From Tubiluchus corallicola (lineage: Eukaryota > Priapulida > Priapulimorpha > Priapulimorphida > Tubiluchidae), in NCBI GenBank assembly GCA_030141605.1, contig JAQGDQ010000239.1, positions 186,001-250,000 on the forward strand: a stretch of 64,000 nucleotides of DNA. Direction: 5' to 3'. The position numbers were made by a program, and so were the translations under genes. Positions 48,494 through 60,833 of the stretch are shown in pieces. Within the stretch, counting starts at the first letter, position 1. Each line of letters begins with the position of its first letter. The notes below the pieces were generated by a model. That model was not told the DNA's origin, did no database searches, and saw only the letters and a list, made by a program, of their open reading frames with translations.

Positions 48494-49864
48494 AAACAAA
48501 CTGAAAGAACGAAATGCCAAGACGGTTACGGCATGTTGTATTTGTAATATACCGAAATATACCGACAGCAGTTAGGCAGAGTAATTTTATATTAGATAAT
48601 GATAGTATACGCTAGAGTATTGGCTTCATTTGTATGTGCACTGAATGTTGCACTACATGTATGAACAAAGTAGATATTTCGGCACAGGACTCCAGTGCAA
48701 TCAAAGAACATTCAGCGTTTAATAATTACCTGCTATCTTACACTTTATTGTTGTATATAATATGCTTGTGCAGACATTGGGACTCAAGCGGGAAAGTTGG
48801 CAGCTGTCACATAACGCCATGGTAGCCTGTTTGCATCTTTTATATGGTGTAACACTACTAAGAATCCTGAATTCACGTGCAATCAGTGTTTTATGTGCAT
48901 CAAAGTAAAGGAGTTTCATTAGTGACTACCAAAACATAGTGCACTTGCATGTCAAGTTTATCGAGCAAATGCATGATGGTTTTGCAAAAGGCATCGAATG
49001 TCAAAAACTTAAATCTAGGCGAAAAAAGATAAAATTATTGACAAAGTGGCAATGTATTGGTCGTAAAATGCAACATTCGGTGCTATTTGTCTAAAACATA
49101 ATCAGAAAGTAAAGTCAAAAGACCTAATTAGTACATATTGACTTATCTGTTATTGCTACATTTGGCTAATCTCATTGTAAATGCAAAATCACAGCAAGTG
49201 TTAGTTAATCTTTACCAACTTCAATAAAATGGAAAATCGGAAAAACTAATTATCTGAGTAAAAATGGAAGCCAGCACAAACTTTGACAATTTCACAAACT
49301 AGGAAGTGACACACACGCACTAGGGTGCAACCATGACAAATACACAGGGAAATTCAATACATTCGCTCATTCACTAGCAGATTTAATCATCAGCAAGGGT
49401 GTCTAGCGCCCTAGGGAAATCCAGCAGTACTTAAACATGAAATCTCTTTATATTCAACTCCAGTAGCATAAATGAAATAGGTATCGTAAATGTCAGGCAT
49501 GTGACATAATGAAACTCCAATGTCGAGTGAACAAAAAAACCCTCAGCAGAAACAAAAACTAAACTGAAGCAATGAAAAACAGTGCCGTTTTTCGGGCAAA
49601 TGGCGCGCGACTTATTAACAAATATGGCCAATATGCTGTACTGAGTTGCAGCATAATTATGTTCATTCCGATTATGGTTTTTCGCTACGTTTCTAATTCC
49701 TTATACAAATAAATAAATGTGAAAAAATAAACGAACTAGCTAAGAAAATAGTTGTGATTTCTGCTTTAACTGCCAACAGATGGGAGTACTTGACATATTT
49801 CTGAAAAGCAACTGGTCTCATTTGCATTTTGCTATGTCATACAGTGTACCAAATATAATAATAT

Positions 49865-50740
49865 GGAACGTAGGTAAAACGGCACCGTAAACATGGCACA
49901 GGAAAAAATGGCACAGTAAAAATGATACAGGAAAAAATTACAGAAGAAACAATGGCACAAATGGAAAAATAGGTAAAAGTGTTACAAGTAAAAATGGTAT
50001 AGGAAAAAATGGCACACTTAGTAAAATACGTGTTTAGGGCTAGGGTTACAGTGGGGGATAATTATTTTAATCATTTTTGCCTCTGCCAAGGAAGCTATGC
50101 TTCAACACAGTCTGTTTGTTTGGTTGTTTTTTGTCTGTTATGGTAGTAAAACTATTACGCAAAAACTGTCTAACAGATTTCCAAGCAATTTTGTAAAGAA
50201 AGGTGGGCATAAAGTGCCGAAATGAGAATCTTTTTACAAGTTATTTTTCGCAAAACTTGACCGAACATGACCGAACACCACATACTAAAAAAAAAACATT
50301 TGTGAAGCACTTCGTGGCGGTCTCACAGGGAGTGTTTAGTACTTCTTTTTTGTTATCTCCACCTGGACAAACAACTACCGAGTTAGTACCGGTGCCATTT
50401 CGAGAAATTCTTGCTTGTATAACTATATCGCCAAAATTAATGGTTAAAAGGGTAGATAAACACTATATGTAGCATGCGTGCATTATTGACAATAAATCTA
50501 TTTTATGGAACAAATATTTTTCGAGTCTTTTGCCAGTCTGTATAATACAAATACAATTTTTGTATGTTTGCTTGTTTGTCTTTGTGTTAAATTTTTTTAA
50601 TCAAAAAAATCAGACGAATAAGTTTATGATTGTTCCTACTGAACGCATTCTAGTTTTATGACAGAAATCAATTGCATCAAAATAACAATGTGCTATTTTT
50701 TCCTGTGCCATTTTTACCAGTGCTATTTTTACCACGCACC
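49865..50740 (+). mobile_element. Non-autonomous hAT-like DNA element, copy 1 (876 bp)
   Basis: The ends are imperfect inverted repeats: GGAACGTAGGTAAAACGGCA on the left and, reverse-complemented, GGTGCGTGGTAAAAATAGCA on the right. Both lead into several subterminal AAAAATGGCACAGG units. An identical 8-bp AATAATAT flanks each side (49857-49864 and 50741-50748), the duplication length of hAT elements. There is no transposase. Inside is a TTGCCTCTGCCAAGGAAGCT stretch, a TTTGTTTGGTTG-rich run and ATTACGCAAAAACT, reminiscent of segments widely dispersed in invertebrate genomes. The interior also matches the second copy at 53.1-53.9 kb. Confidence 0.8.
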
Positions 50741-50893
50741 AATAATATGTGACATATTTTCGTTTAAATATTGATCATAAATCATGATATCGGGCTTTCT
50801 ATCTCTAAACACTGCGATGAATGCAGTGAATAATTGGTCCTCAACTAAGCTTCTCAAATCATCAAGTTAAAATGTATAAAAATTCACATCTGA

Positions 50894-51084
50894 CTTTTTT
50901 TTTGCTTACTTAGCTTGAAAATAAATCTTAAGCCTGAAAATAGACAATTAGCCCAATCAATTGAAGAATGCACTTATAAATTGTTGCTTAAAACCAGGAC
51001 TTGAACCAAGAACCTTTGGCTTTCAGGGCACATGCTGATAAGTATACACATGATAAACATAAACATACCAATGTGCCAATCTCT
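50894..51084 (-). mobile_element. tRNA-derived SINE, decayed
   Basis: Read on minus, it starts with GATTGGCACATTGGTATG, which fits an RNA polymerase III A box. GGTTCAAGTCC (50997-51007 on plus as its complement) fits a B box perfectly. The boxes lie about 72 nt apart, longer than in a tRNA, because the D-arm region seems internally duplicated (ATGTTTATCATGTG / ATACTTATCAGCATGTG). A non-tRNA body follows, ending in A9 at 50895-50903. Imperfect flanking duplications (AAATCACTGTCTGA and AAATTCACATCTGA) look like decayed target sites. Confidence 0.6.
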
Positions 51085-53137
51085 AAATCACTGTCTGATG
51101 AATCAAATATTAATAATGTCATAAAACAGGGAACAAAAAACGTAACTGAGAAGATGATCACTGATCACTGAATAGTTGTTTTGAAGTTTTGGCAATCTCT
51201 ATAATTTTACTATGAGAAGTTAACTTAGTTAAGGCAAGAGATTCAAATAAGGATTATTGTTCAGGTTGTTAAAAAAAACGTGATCAGCGTGGGCTAGAAA
51301 ATCTTGACAATGAAATGAAAACTTGTACTAATTCCCTTTTCGTCAAAAATGAAGTTCAGGTGCTCAAATGAAATTCAGGACTGTGCAAGTTAAAAATTTT
51401 AGACAATTATTTAAGAAAAAAAATCTAAAGCAGATGATTTGTTATGGGTGAAAACTGTGGAAGCTCGAATTCAATCGAATGCTATTAACCCATAAGGATT
51501 CAATAAAAAAGTAGTTACTAGTTGTTGCTAGAAAATTGATATACTTGTTATACATCAACTATAATCGTATCATTCAATCAACGACCTACAGATGTTGTTG
51601 GCAGATGATCAAACATGACCTAGGTATGTTGTGACGATGTTCTAACATTTTAATGATTTCCATTCCTAGGATGCAGTTCTGACATTCTTAGGAAATTAAT
51701 ATAATTCTGCACCAGAAAATGGGACAACGAATATTTGAGGTGGTTGCTCATTGAGGTTAGAACTATCATACAGATATCAAAGTTCAAATTTTACAAAACA
51801 CATTCCAAAGATTACCTTAGCTATTACAGCACAAGCATAAATTTAATTAATGTAACTTATCTGGATATTTTATATTATGACGTTTTAAGATTCTTTTAGC
51901 TGTATATTATTGAGAGACACTCAATTCATGGTTACATTAAAAAGTGACGTTACATAAAAACATGCAAAAAGTAACATTTATAGTCTAATGGATTAGAGTG
52001 ATTGAAGAACAAAGAGTAAAATTAAATTTAACATTTTGCCACATGAAATTGTTTTAGAATGAAAGCAAAAATTGAAAAGCAAATAAAACTGCTCAATAAC
52101 AAGAAAATGAATTTGAAGAATAGCTAATGAAAGACGAAAGTATGAATAAATAAGTGTAAACTAAAAGTCATTATATCCTTTCTTGAACAATGCATTTTCA
52201 TCAGTTCTCTACCCTTAAATTGATTCCATATGAACACTAATATCAGACAAAATAGTGAATACAGTATAAAAATAATATCTATGAGATTTTCAGACTTAAT
52301 ATATCATGACGATTATGAAGTGTAACTTGTCTTGAATATTAATATTCTAGTACAAGCGGAATTTTCTTGATTTAACCCGACAATTAATATTTTTTACTAT
52401 CTTTGTTCTCATGTTTTTTGTTTCATTAATAGCTTATGCCTGCACACTGCACAGGGTTTGATCACAAAATTTACAGGGCACACTTCCCAGATAGAGGCAC
52501 GATGTTTATAAGTGATTCGATACCTTGGGTCAAATGTCATGGAACTGGCGGGTCCATTTTTTCACTACTCTGCATTGCCCATTAATTTTTATTGAGCTAA
52601 GGCGACAGTGTTTGATGGGACTGAGTTATTTTCACGGCTGAATATGACTCATGTGAGTTGGAAATTTCTTGCTAAAAACGAAATTGAGAGGTGGTATTGG
52701 GCACATGTATTATTCTAGGGTCGAACACGTGTAGTATACCAAACGAAAATTCTTCATTAGGCAAACTGAATGGTATAGGTTGACTCTTGGACCCACATGT
52801 CATAACTAGAAAAGTGACCATTTTTAACTTCACCGAAAAAAAGTAATTTATTCACAGGTAACCAAGTATAGCCAATTCAATGAAGGCAATATTACGACAT
52901 TAAGATCAATGACCCAAGGATAGGCAGTCGAAAAGTGACAAGTTGCACCAACTTTGTTGAACTTTTACATGCATGGGGTTATATAACATGAAATGGACAG
53001 CCGCACTCCTGAGGCGGAGGAACTTATGATAATATTGACAGGGTTGGGGCAAAAGTCACAGTGGGCGGTGATCTTTTTTTGTTACGTTCTATCTCCTCTA
53101 GCAGTTTTCTGGTCAATATTTTTGGTATGTGATTAGG
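51085..53137. other. Intergenic stretch
   Basis: No gene, RNA or repeat supported. Confidence 0.5.
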
Positions 53138-53908
53138 GGTGCATGATAAAAATGACACAAGTAAAACTGGCACGGTAAAAGTGGCATAGGAAAAAGGGCA
53201 CACTTAATAGAATAAGTATTTAGGGTGCGGGTAACTGTCAGGTATAATTATTTTAATAATTTTCACCTCTGCCAGGAAGCTCATATGTTTGAACGCCATT
53301 TGTTTGTTTGTTTGATTGTATGTCTGGTTGCTTGCTTGCCTTGTGTCAAAAGAGATGTTTTAGCCAGTCTTTTCACAAAACTTGATACAACACCGTGTTC
53401 AAAAAAGTGTTTGTGAAGCACTTCATGGAGGTTTCGGATGGAATTTTATTGCTCGTTGGAAAGACGAGAAGCTTGGCTACAACATAGACTAATTCTTTTT
53501 CACAAATACCTCTGTAACTTATGCTTACAAATCGGGTTTCAAGATGACTTCAGCTACTCAAATATGGTGCAGCTGACAGTCTACATTGTCATCGTCAAAG
53601 ATCAAAAAAAATTGTGGGGTCAAATAGCCAAACACGATGTAGAATGTTCATGGAACAAAATATTTATTTTTAACTATTTGTTTAACTATTTATATAGGTA
53701 CATTTTCATATGTTTGTTTGTTTGGTTATCTTTGTTTTTTCCGTTATTTTCTATCAAAAGACTGAGATGAATTTTGTCGAAGGTGTGCTTTCTACTTAGT
53801 GTTATTTTAGTTCTATTATCAAAAAACATATACACCATTTTTTCATACTTTTCCATTTGAGCCGTTTTTCCGGTTCTATTTTTACCTGTGCCTTTTTTAT
53901 CTGCAATC
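53138..53908 (+). mobile_element. Non-autonomous hAT-like DNA element, copy 2
   Basis: It starts with GGTGCATGATAAAAATGACA, then GTAAAA/GGCAC units. It shares with copy 1 the ordered blocks GGCACACTTA, GTATTTAGGGTGCGGGTAAC, ATAATTATTTTAATAATTTT, CACCTCTGCCAGGAAGCT, a TTTGTTTG run and TGTTTGTGAAGCACTTCATG. The right end (CCTGTGCCTTTTTTATCTGC) is the approximate inverse of the left. No 8-bp duplication is recognisable, so the boundaries are approximate. The 110-codon frame inside (53438-53770) ends in low-complexity Phe/Leu and is probably chance. Confidence 0.7.
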
Positions 53909-55039
53909 ATGATGAGGTGGCACCGCATTCTTGTGAATATGGGTCATCTCTTTTGAACGTGCGTAAAGGAAGGAAATATTTTCACTAGAGGCCAAAAACA
54001 AAACCGAGTGCTTTTCCATTGTTGAGCAATAAGCTGTAATACACCAAATAAATGGTCTCCATGAGATAAATTGGTTGGTGTAGGTTGCCCTAAAATTAGT
54101 TGATCTACCTGTTGAAATTCAATTAAAGCAACCATGACCTTCAGACAAATGATTGATCTCATCACAAGGTCAAATTATACAGTAACACTTTTTATTGCTT
54201 ATTTGTTACATCATATCTTTGTTAATAATAAAATGAAAGTTGTGACATAAAGTATTTAGCGTTACATCAGCAAAATCTTACCATTATTTTTGATCATCAA
54301 AAACGTCAACTAGAGTTAAATTTATAATTATTCTTCTACTAAAACTAAACGCAGTACACATCAATATTCTATAATGATGCATAGCAGCTGTGCGTGAGAC
54401 ACTGCAAATGCAAAGGATTTACTCCCCTATACTATAACAACCGTAGATGGCAACGGAAGCTAGGCTGATAAGGCGGCGTTCAATTTACTAACTAATATTC
54501 TATAGAGCAAGGAGACATATTTCACTTGTACATCAACAACAATGCCACCGACGTTGACGTTAATGCGGACCACCAGCAACGAATCTAACAACATAAAAGT
54601 TTAATTTCATAAAACTGATACCCAGAGATGATCAAAAACCATTTAAACAGACTAATTTGACAAATTTTCTCAGAGTCTCATTAGTCTCAGGAATCGAATT
54701 GGAGCATAATTACAGAAGTAATTACTTCTTCATTTTTTCACATTTTTTTCATTTCAGTTTTGATGTAAAGAGTTTAATAAAAATAATACTTTATCGAAAA
54801 ATTACATCCCCTGAGTTGTAAGAACATACTAGAAATCTTACACGTACCAAGAATAATTACTGTGAAGCCAGAAAAAACATGATGCGCACAACATACAAAA
54901 AGATTCTCTTAATAAGAAGTTGTACATTAGTTGTGGTTTGGGTGCGTGAAAGTAGTTTATTTATATTTTTATATGGAGTAAGACATGCAGGACTGATACT
55001 GACAATAATGTGTTATAATTAACTTACTGAGAAACAAAT
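53909..55039. other. Region upstream of GPCR B
   Basis: Non-coding as far as I can see. 54410-54610 is somewhat GC-richer and could hold promoter or leader sequence of GPCR B, but no specific element was identified. Confidence 0.45.
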
Positions 55040-56080
55040 ATGAATGGCAGCCTATCTTGGCAAAAGGAGTTTTATGCTATAGCAAGAATCTCCATATGGT
55101 ACCACGTGTTTCTGGCGGTAGCAATAGTGACAATACTTGGAAATCTATCTGTAGCAATCTGCATTGTTTTTGGGTCGAGGGAAATAAAGCCTATTCTAAT
55201 GGTTCTGGCGAGTTTGGCTGTATTAGACACGCTAGGTGGATGTACAGGTGTATACAAATATCTTTATTTTGATGCGGAAGTAGTGCCTGCGAATATCTAT
55301 ACTTGTTGGATAAATTATTTCGCACAAGTATTGTGCTACATTTCATCATGTTTACATATAAGTGCTCTAACTATTGACTGTTATTTGGGAGCTGAGAAAC
55401 CGCTAAAACGTCACAGAAAGCCAAGAAAACTGCATACTGCGTTAATCATAATGGGATGCTGGATTATTCCTGTTTTGTATAATGTCATAACAATACCGAC
55501 TGCAATAATCAGCTTTAATGATAAATATGAAGCTAGCTATGTCGAATATTGGTATAATAACTTTAAATGCACATTAGACAATGAGTATGTAGACAATTTC
55601 TTGATTATAGTGACCATGTCTGTGATTTTTACTATACCTATATTAAATATAATACTGCATGCACGAATATATTGGATTATCCAGCATAGAACTGCCGCTT
55701 CTCGAAAGTCGAAAAACATGAAATGCTTACTAACATCGTGTTTACTATGCTTAGCATTTATAATCTTCTACATGCCTGTGTTGATAGTGGGAATAATGCG
55801 GAAAAGTTGGCAGCTAACGGAAAATGATACGACAGCTTATTTATATCCTTTACATGTTGTAACACGACTACCAATTCTCAATTCGATGTCCCACCCTCTT
55901 TTATACGGATTTCGGATAAGTGGCGTTCGGCAGGGATTGCGTAATCTTGTGCGCTTGCCAACTATATCAAAAGCATCAACAAGTAGCAACACAAATGACC
56001 ACGAAAGACAAGAAACCCAAAATAATGGTTGGACCTATATCACAAAGATTCAGGAACATAGTAGCAACTGCAGCTTGTAA
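55040..56080 (+). CDS. Class A orphan GPCR 'B', intronless, paralogue of A
   Basis: This 346-residue receptor is collinear with GPCR A: glycosylation site at N2, WQKEFY, GN 34-35, D63, C89, W141, ECL2 Cys177 in EYWYNNFKC, P200 and P246. DRY is DCY (113-115). NPxxY reads HPLLY (285-289), so Asn7.49 is His. The toggle Trp is Tyr244. The block from D63 to W90 differs from A at only three of 28 residues, and the coding DNA there is also very similar, whereas tails and N-termini diverge. The last three residues, CSL, are the same as in A. A polyadenylation hexamer follows the stop by 120 nt. The gene looks intact, but the two substituted switches suggest unusual signalling. The ligand is unknown. 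Confidence 0.95.
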   Translation: MNGSLSWQKEFYAIARISIWYHVFLAVAIVTILGNLSVAICIVFGSREIKPILMVLASLAVLDTLGGCTGVYKYLYFDAEVVPANIYTCWINYFAQVLCYISSCLHISALTIDCYLGAEKPLKRHRKPRKLHTALIIMGCWIIPVLYNVITIPTAIISFNDKYEASYVEYWYNNFKCTLDNEYVDNFLIIVTMSVIFTIPILNIILHARIYWIIQHRTAASRKSKNMKCLLTSCLLCLAFIIFYMPVLIVGIMRKSWQLTENDTTAYLYPLHVVTRLPILNSMSHPLLYGFRISGVRQGLRNLVRLPTISKASTSSNTNDHERQETQNNGWTYITKIQEHSSNCSL

Positions 56081-56199
56081 GAATTTGACAGGAAGTTCAC
56101 AATGTTACAATTTTTATCAGTGTTTATTTATCTGTTTAGCGTTTGATTGTTATTTGTGATTAGTATTGTGTGTGATTGTGTATATGAATTTTGTTCTGA

Positions 56200-56205
56200 A
56201 ATAAA
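56200..56205 (+). promoter_or_regulatory. Polyadenylation signal of GPCR B
   Basis: AATAAA 120 nt past the GPCR B stop codon, on the coding strand. Confidence 0.6.
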
Positions 56206-58522
56206 AGTTTCATTCAATCAACATCAACAAAAAATGACATAGTGTTATTAAGTATAACTAATTTAATCAGGGCAACCACAAGTAAAACTGAAACAGAAAG
56301 AGTAAGGCTAAAAGCGAAATGGGGGTCAAATTTTTGTCTTCTTATAGTGGTAATTTTTGATATTATTTTTGGGAGTACCGTATTCGATGTTTAAATAAGT
56401 TTTAGTGATCATTGCTGCAGCTTTAGCTAATTACGAATTTTTAGTGTGGAGATATATAAAAAGCAGGCGTCTCAAATGAGCAAGACGTTTATCAGCATTA
56501 CTTTACGGAGTAGTACAATTACTTTTATAAGTATATATTTACAAAAATCATAACAGTTTTAATGAGTATTGTAAAAATTTAATCACCGACAAAACGATGG
56601 AGTCACAGATTTAATTATCGCAAATTAGTTTAAAAGAAATAAGGTAATAGACAAGTTTTAACCAGGCTAATATTGACAACAACAAATTTATAAAGGTGCG
56701 ACTGATAGTGTTCTACTATCAAGCAATTCCAGAGATTGAACATTACTACTACACATGTTTACCTTTACATTTTTACAATACGTGTAATTGTCCAATTATT
56801 GGCAAACCACTTAAAAAAATTGAAAAATTAAACCAAGGAAAATTCACAGCAGAATCACGTGCTTGCAAACAAAAGCCAGAAAATTTCATTTGTTACTTCT
56901 TCATAGTTTAAAATGAAAGCTGGTAACTAGTGAGCGTGTAAATGCAATACAAGTAGTCAGTACAATAATAAAAATGTTCTCTGTGAAAAAGCGATCTACT
57001 ACGGTGCTTTGCAGTAGCATGTATTAAACGCGGACAAACAGTGATACAGAACAAGCTGCAAAGCTCTATTATGTCCGTTAGAAGCCAAGGCTGGGCAAAC
57101 TCGTCTCTTCACATCATCTGACTGCCCGACAGTTGAAAGAGTAATTATTAACAATTAATAGGCCACACGATCCTACTATGCCCGCAATCTTCGCCCCCCC
57201 CCCATTAAAATGCTATATTATTCCCAAGTTGCCTTGAAAAGTCGAATATATGTGTCCATCTAGTCTCTTCTCTATAATAAAGATATACAAGTGATTTAAA
57301 CAGAACCGCGTTTTAAACAACTGACCACGAAGTACGGAAGGAAAAGATTGAAAATGTTATTTTAATGCTTGTCTTGCGTCCAGCTATCTTTTCTACAATA
57401 TTTTTGATAAATGAAACCCCACCACCAGTTCCATTCACTATCGGGTGTCCCCAATGCTTTGACGTGCATGCGACTGAATAAAGTGACACGCAAAAGTGAT
57501 AGTATAAACACGCGTGAACGTCACCTTTGCGTGTCTGTTGGTACAGTGACAACTTTTGAGGGTTAGTTAGCCACCATGCTTAATGAGTGATAAGGTCTAG
57601 ACCAAGCCTCTTTCTTTTGCAGGTTGATGTTGAATGCGACATCAGAAATGACAGCTAGATAGAGAAAATTTGTTGAACTTAAAATCACAGTTAATTTGAT
57701 AGTGTTTACAATTAATATTTATTGAAACCCGGTTGTTTAAAGCCCACTAATCTCAAACGCTAAATAAATTAAAGCCGTGTGTGAAACATGTGTCATAGAC
57801 GATTACGAAAAGTTTACAAAAAAAGCTGAATTCCGCGACATATGACCTTGTGCTGTAAAACTTCAATTTTGAAAAGTCAAAAGATTGTAATAGTGGAGGT
57901 ATAATAATGGATAACCACTTCAAATTAATGTAGTTTGCTATTTATCCTACTAATGGCATATCTATGGTCCAGTAGAAACCCGTTTTAAAGCGCGTTGCGT
58001 TCGAGGGCAGGAAATAAAGATTTTGGCCAGAAAATAAAATTGAACGGCATCTATAGTCTATTGCAGCTGGTGACATTAATTAATACTAAAACCTTGTTCA
58101 CGTACATTTGTGATCAGAGCTTTACAGAGTAGAGTCATTAGAGTGATTAGACAGATAATGGTGCGTACGTGCTTTCTGAACGACAACGGCCTGCTTAATT
58201 AGTACACTTTTTACATCAAAGCAGAACGATGTTATAAAAGTACTGCAGTAATTGATTAAAATATGGCAAGGACATTTTGTTTTAATAAAATTGCTACAGA
58301 TTTAATAAAATTAAATTTCACAAAAATTTTCAATAATATTAGATAGGAAACTTGGGTCAGACAGTTAATTTGTCCCAGGGATATATTATTGCAATATAAG
58401 GCACCCCCACAAAGACATATGTAGAGGTTTACCCAATTAAAGTCCAAGTAAAGCAAGTATATACCATATTAAAGGCAGCTACATGGACGACCTTAGTACA
58501 AAAAATTGATTAGCAACAAATG

Positions 58523-58690
58523 CGCGGATAAATGAATAATCAAGCAAACAAACAGTGAAGAAGCAAATCAATGAATTACAGAATGAATGAACAAATAAAT
58601 GGAAGAGAGAATGAATTTTTACAGAAATGAATTAATTTACTAATTAGTCAATGAACGGGCGAATAAATAAGTGAATGGACAAATAAAGTC
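58523..58690 (+). repeat. Cryptically simple AATG/AATA tetranucleotide-like tract
   Basis: Repeated but degenerate GAATGAATGAACAAATAAAT and GAATAAATAAGTGAATGGAC units. Confidence 0.55.
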
Positions 58691-60348
58691 TAAATAATGG
58701 CCGTTCAATATAAAAACAAACACTACTTGGACCACTGCTAAGTAATTAAAGCAAAATGTACAAATGTCTTCAATGCAAAGTTTGAGAGACTTAATTTCAT
58801 TACAGAGCAGACACTATGCCACACCAAAATGCTATAAATGTATATTAATAAAATACTCCGCTGTTATATAATACTCAATGCTCTCCTCATTATTATTGAA
58901 ATATGTGTCAAATGTATCGATTGCAGCAGCTGCCACCAATTTTCAATTATTCATCGGGTAAAGGATTTCCACTCCACATTCTGTATATAATAAATTGTGT
59001 CACTGATACCAAATTTATTATAATTAGGCTGGTAATGTATGTGAAACGTCACCAAGTTAATTTATAGCAGATTCTGCTTATCTACATATATTCTGCATTA
59101 CTGTAGTTGCTACTATTAGTTTTAAATTATTTAGCATCATGGAACAAAAGATTTCCATATATATTTATATATGGCCAGAAAGCCATAATTTATAATGAAA
59201 CAGTGCTGTAACATTGCGTGCATGATTGCAAAGTAATGATGTTGTACCTTCGTATAATAATATCTACTATATTAATAGCTTACTGCATGCATAAACACAT
59301 CATTAGTTGACGAAGGAGATAATGGTGGCCATAACAAGGTGGATGATCACAGCCCATATAATAATTATTCACAAACCTCACAGTCGCTATTCCATTTTAA
59401 AGTTATACGTCTATAATTTGGAAATCTTAATCTGAGAAATACAGCAACAATGGCCACCAAGAACAACATCATTTTTGTTTACAAGATTTGACAAAACAAA
59501 AACTGAAAGTTTTGGCATTATTTTTCAGTGCAACATCTTCAACTCAGAGCTTAGGCCTAAATAAAATAATAAGCTTTATTTTTAATTATAGGCCTAGTAT
59601 TATATTTATTTAGGCTGCTAGGGACACTTTTCCAGCTGTGCATAAGATTCTAAGATGTTCAATTTTGCTTTTGACACCTTCAGTAAGAAATTCTTCTGTA
59701 GGGCAAGGACTAGCTTTTGCATATGATCCCAATGTTTTTGATACCAATTCAAGTCAAGAAAAGAGGAGACGTGCAAGATACTCGGGTATATAACTACAGC
59801 ACTTCAATATTTAAAAAAACTGTAACAAAAGACTTAAGCAATAAGAACACTATTTATCTAATGAAAAAAAGGTCTATGCTCAACAGTTTGGCATCCTGCA
59901 CTAATGCATATCTCCCTAATTTAAAAATATCACGCACAAGAGAATATATCCATGAATGTTCGGAAAACACATGGGAAATAATTCGTGAATGTCTGGTAAA
60001 CTGCAATCAAATTATTCTTGCATGCTAGTAGTATAAGCAAACTTTAAAACTCCATCCAATAACAAATAAAAAAGAACAAAAGCTAATTCTGTAAAAAAAT
60101 TAAAAATGCAAACAGCATTCTAGTAAAATATAGTAGCAAAAAATAGCCACCCAGATGATTAAAAAATAAGTTACGAATTAAGTTATTTGGTTTGAGTGGA
60201 TAGTTATAAGAGTAATATAGTCAGGCCTGTTTCAGTTAACAAGGGACGGAAATAACAGGTCAAAAACGAATTCTTAGAATCTACTTAAACATTAGTATAT
60301 ATGTATTTGAAGTTCTTGGCAAAAATGCCAAAACCTTTTACATAACTG

Positions 60349-60412
60349 GCTTCTTATTCTAGAAAATTACAACACCAGAAGCTTCTTATTCCAGAAAATT
60401 ACAACATCAGAA
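60349..60412 (+). repeat. 32-bp tandem duplication
   Basis: GCTTCTTATTCTAGAAAATT followed by ACAACACCAGAA, then a second copy with two substitutions. Confidence 0.95.
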
Positions 60413-60735
60413 GAAAGCATTTCCTCAGAGCATTGGTCAATAATTATTAGTGATATAAAAACTCAGCTGCTTCATCAAAATTTTCCGTGTAACACAAATA
60501 TGAAAAGGTTTATCAGTCTGGTTAGACATAATGGCAATGTTGATAAAACCTTTATAGGAGTAGCAGTAGTAGTAGTAGTACTAAAAATTTTATTTACTGT
60601 ACAGAAAAGTAACATTAGCCAATGACTATTTTCTGACAGATTGAAGAAAATAAAACAAAATAAAAAATGCTAAAACAATGCACACAATGAAAAGAATTCA
60701 AAACTTATTTTGCAGTACGCTACAGGACTGCCATC

Positions 60736-60833
60736 TGTGGGCAGTAACACAATTTTTTATAATACAAGTTATTACTGTGTTTATTTGTGGGCAGTAACAC
60801 AATTTTTTATCATACAAGCTATTACTGTGTTTA
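60736..60833 (+). repeat. 50-bp tandem duplication
   Basis: TGTGGGCAGTAACACAATTT through ATTACTGTGTTTA occurs at 60736 and again at 60786 with only a few differences. Confidence 0.95.

Larger units (their letters stand above)
44559..49864. other. Intergenic stretch between GPCR A and the first MITE
   Basis: No gene supported. Holds a 30-bp direct repeat with 50-bp spacing at 45631-45710, a duplicated ACTCCCTATAAAAAG near 47029-47072 next to a GC-richer patch, and a CA-rich microsatellite at 48436-48493. The 90-codon frame at 46315-46587 has no recognisable feature. Confidence 0.5.

Noticed and set aside
53438-53770. 110-codon frame inside the second hAT-like element
   Set aside because: Not matched in the other copy and ends in low-complexity Phe/Leu; probably chance.
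59717-60028. 103-codon plus open frame
   Set aside because: No motif, no neighbouring splice or coding signature that I can support.
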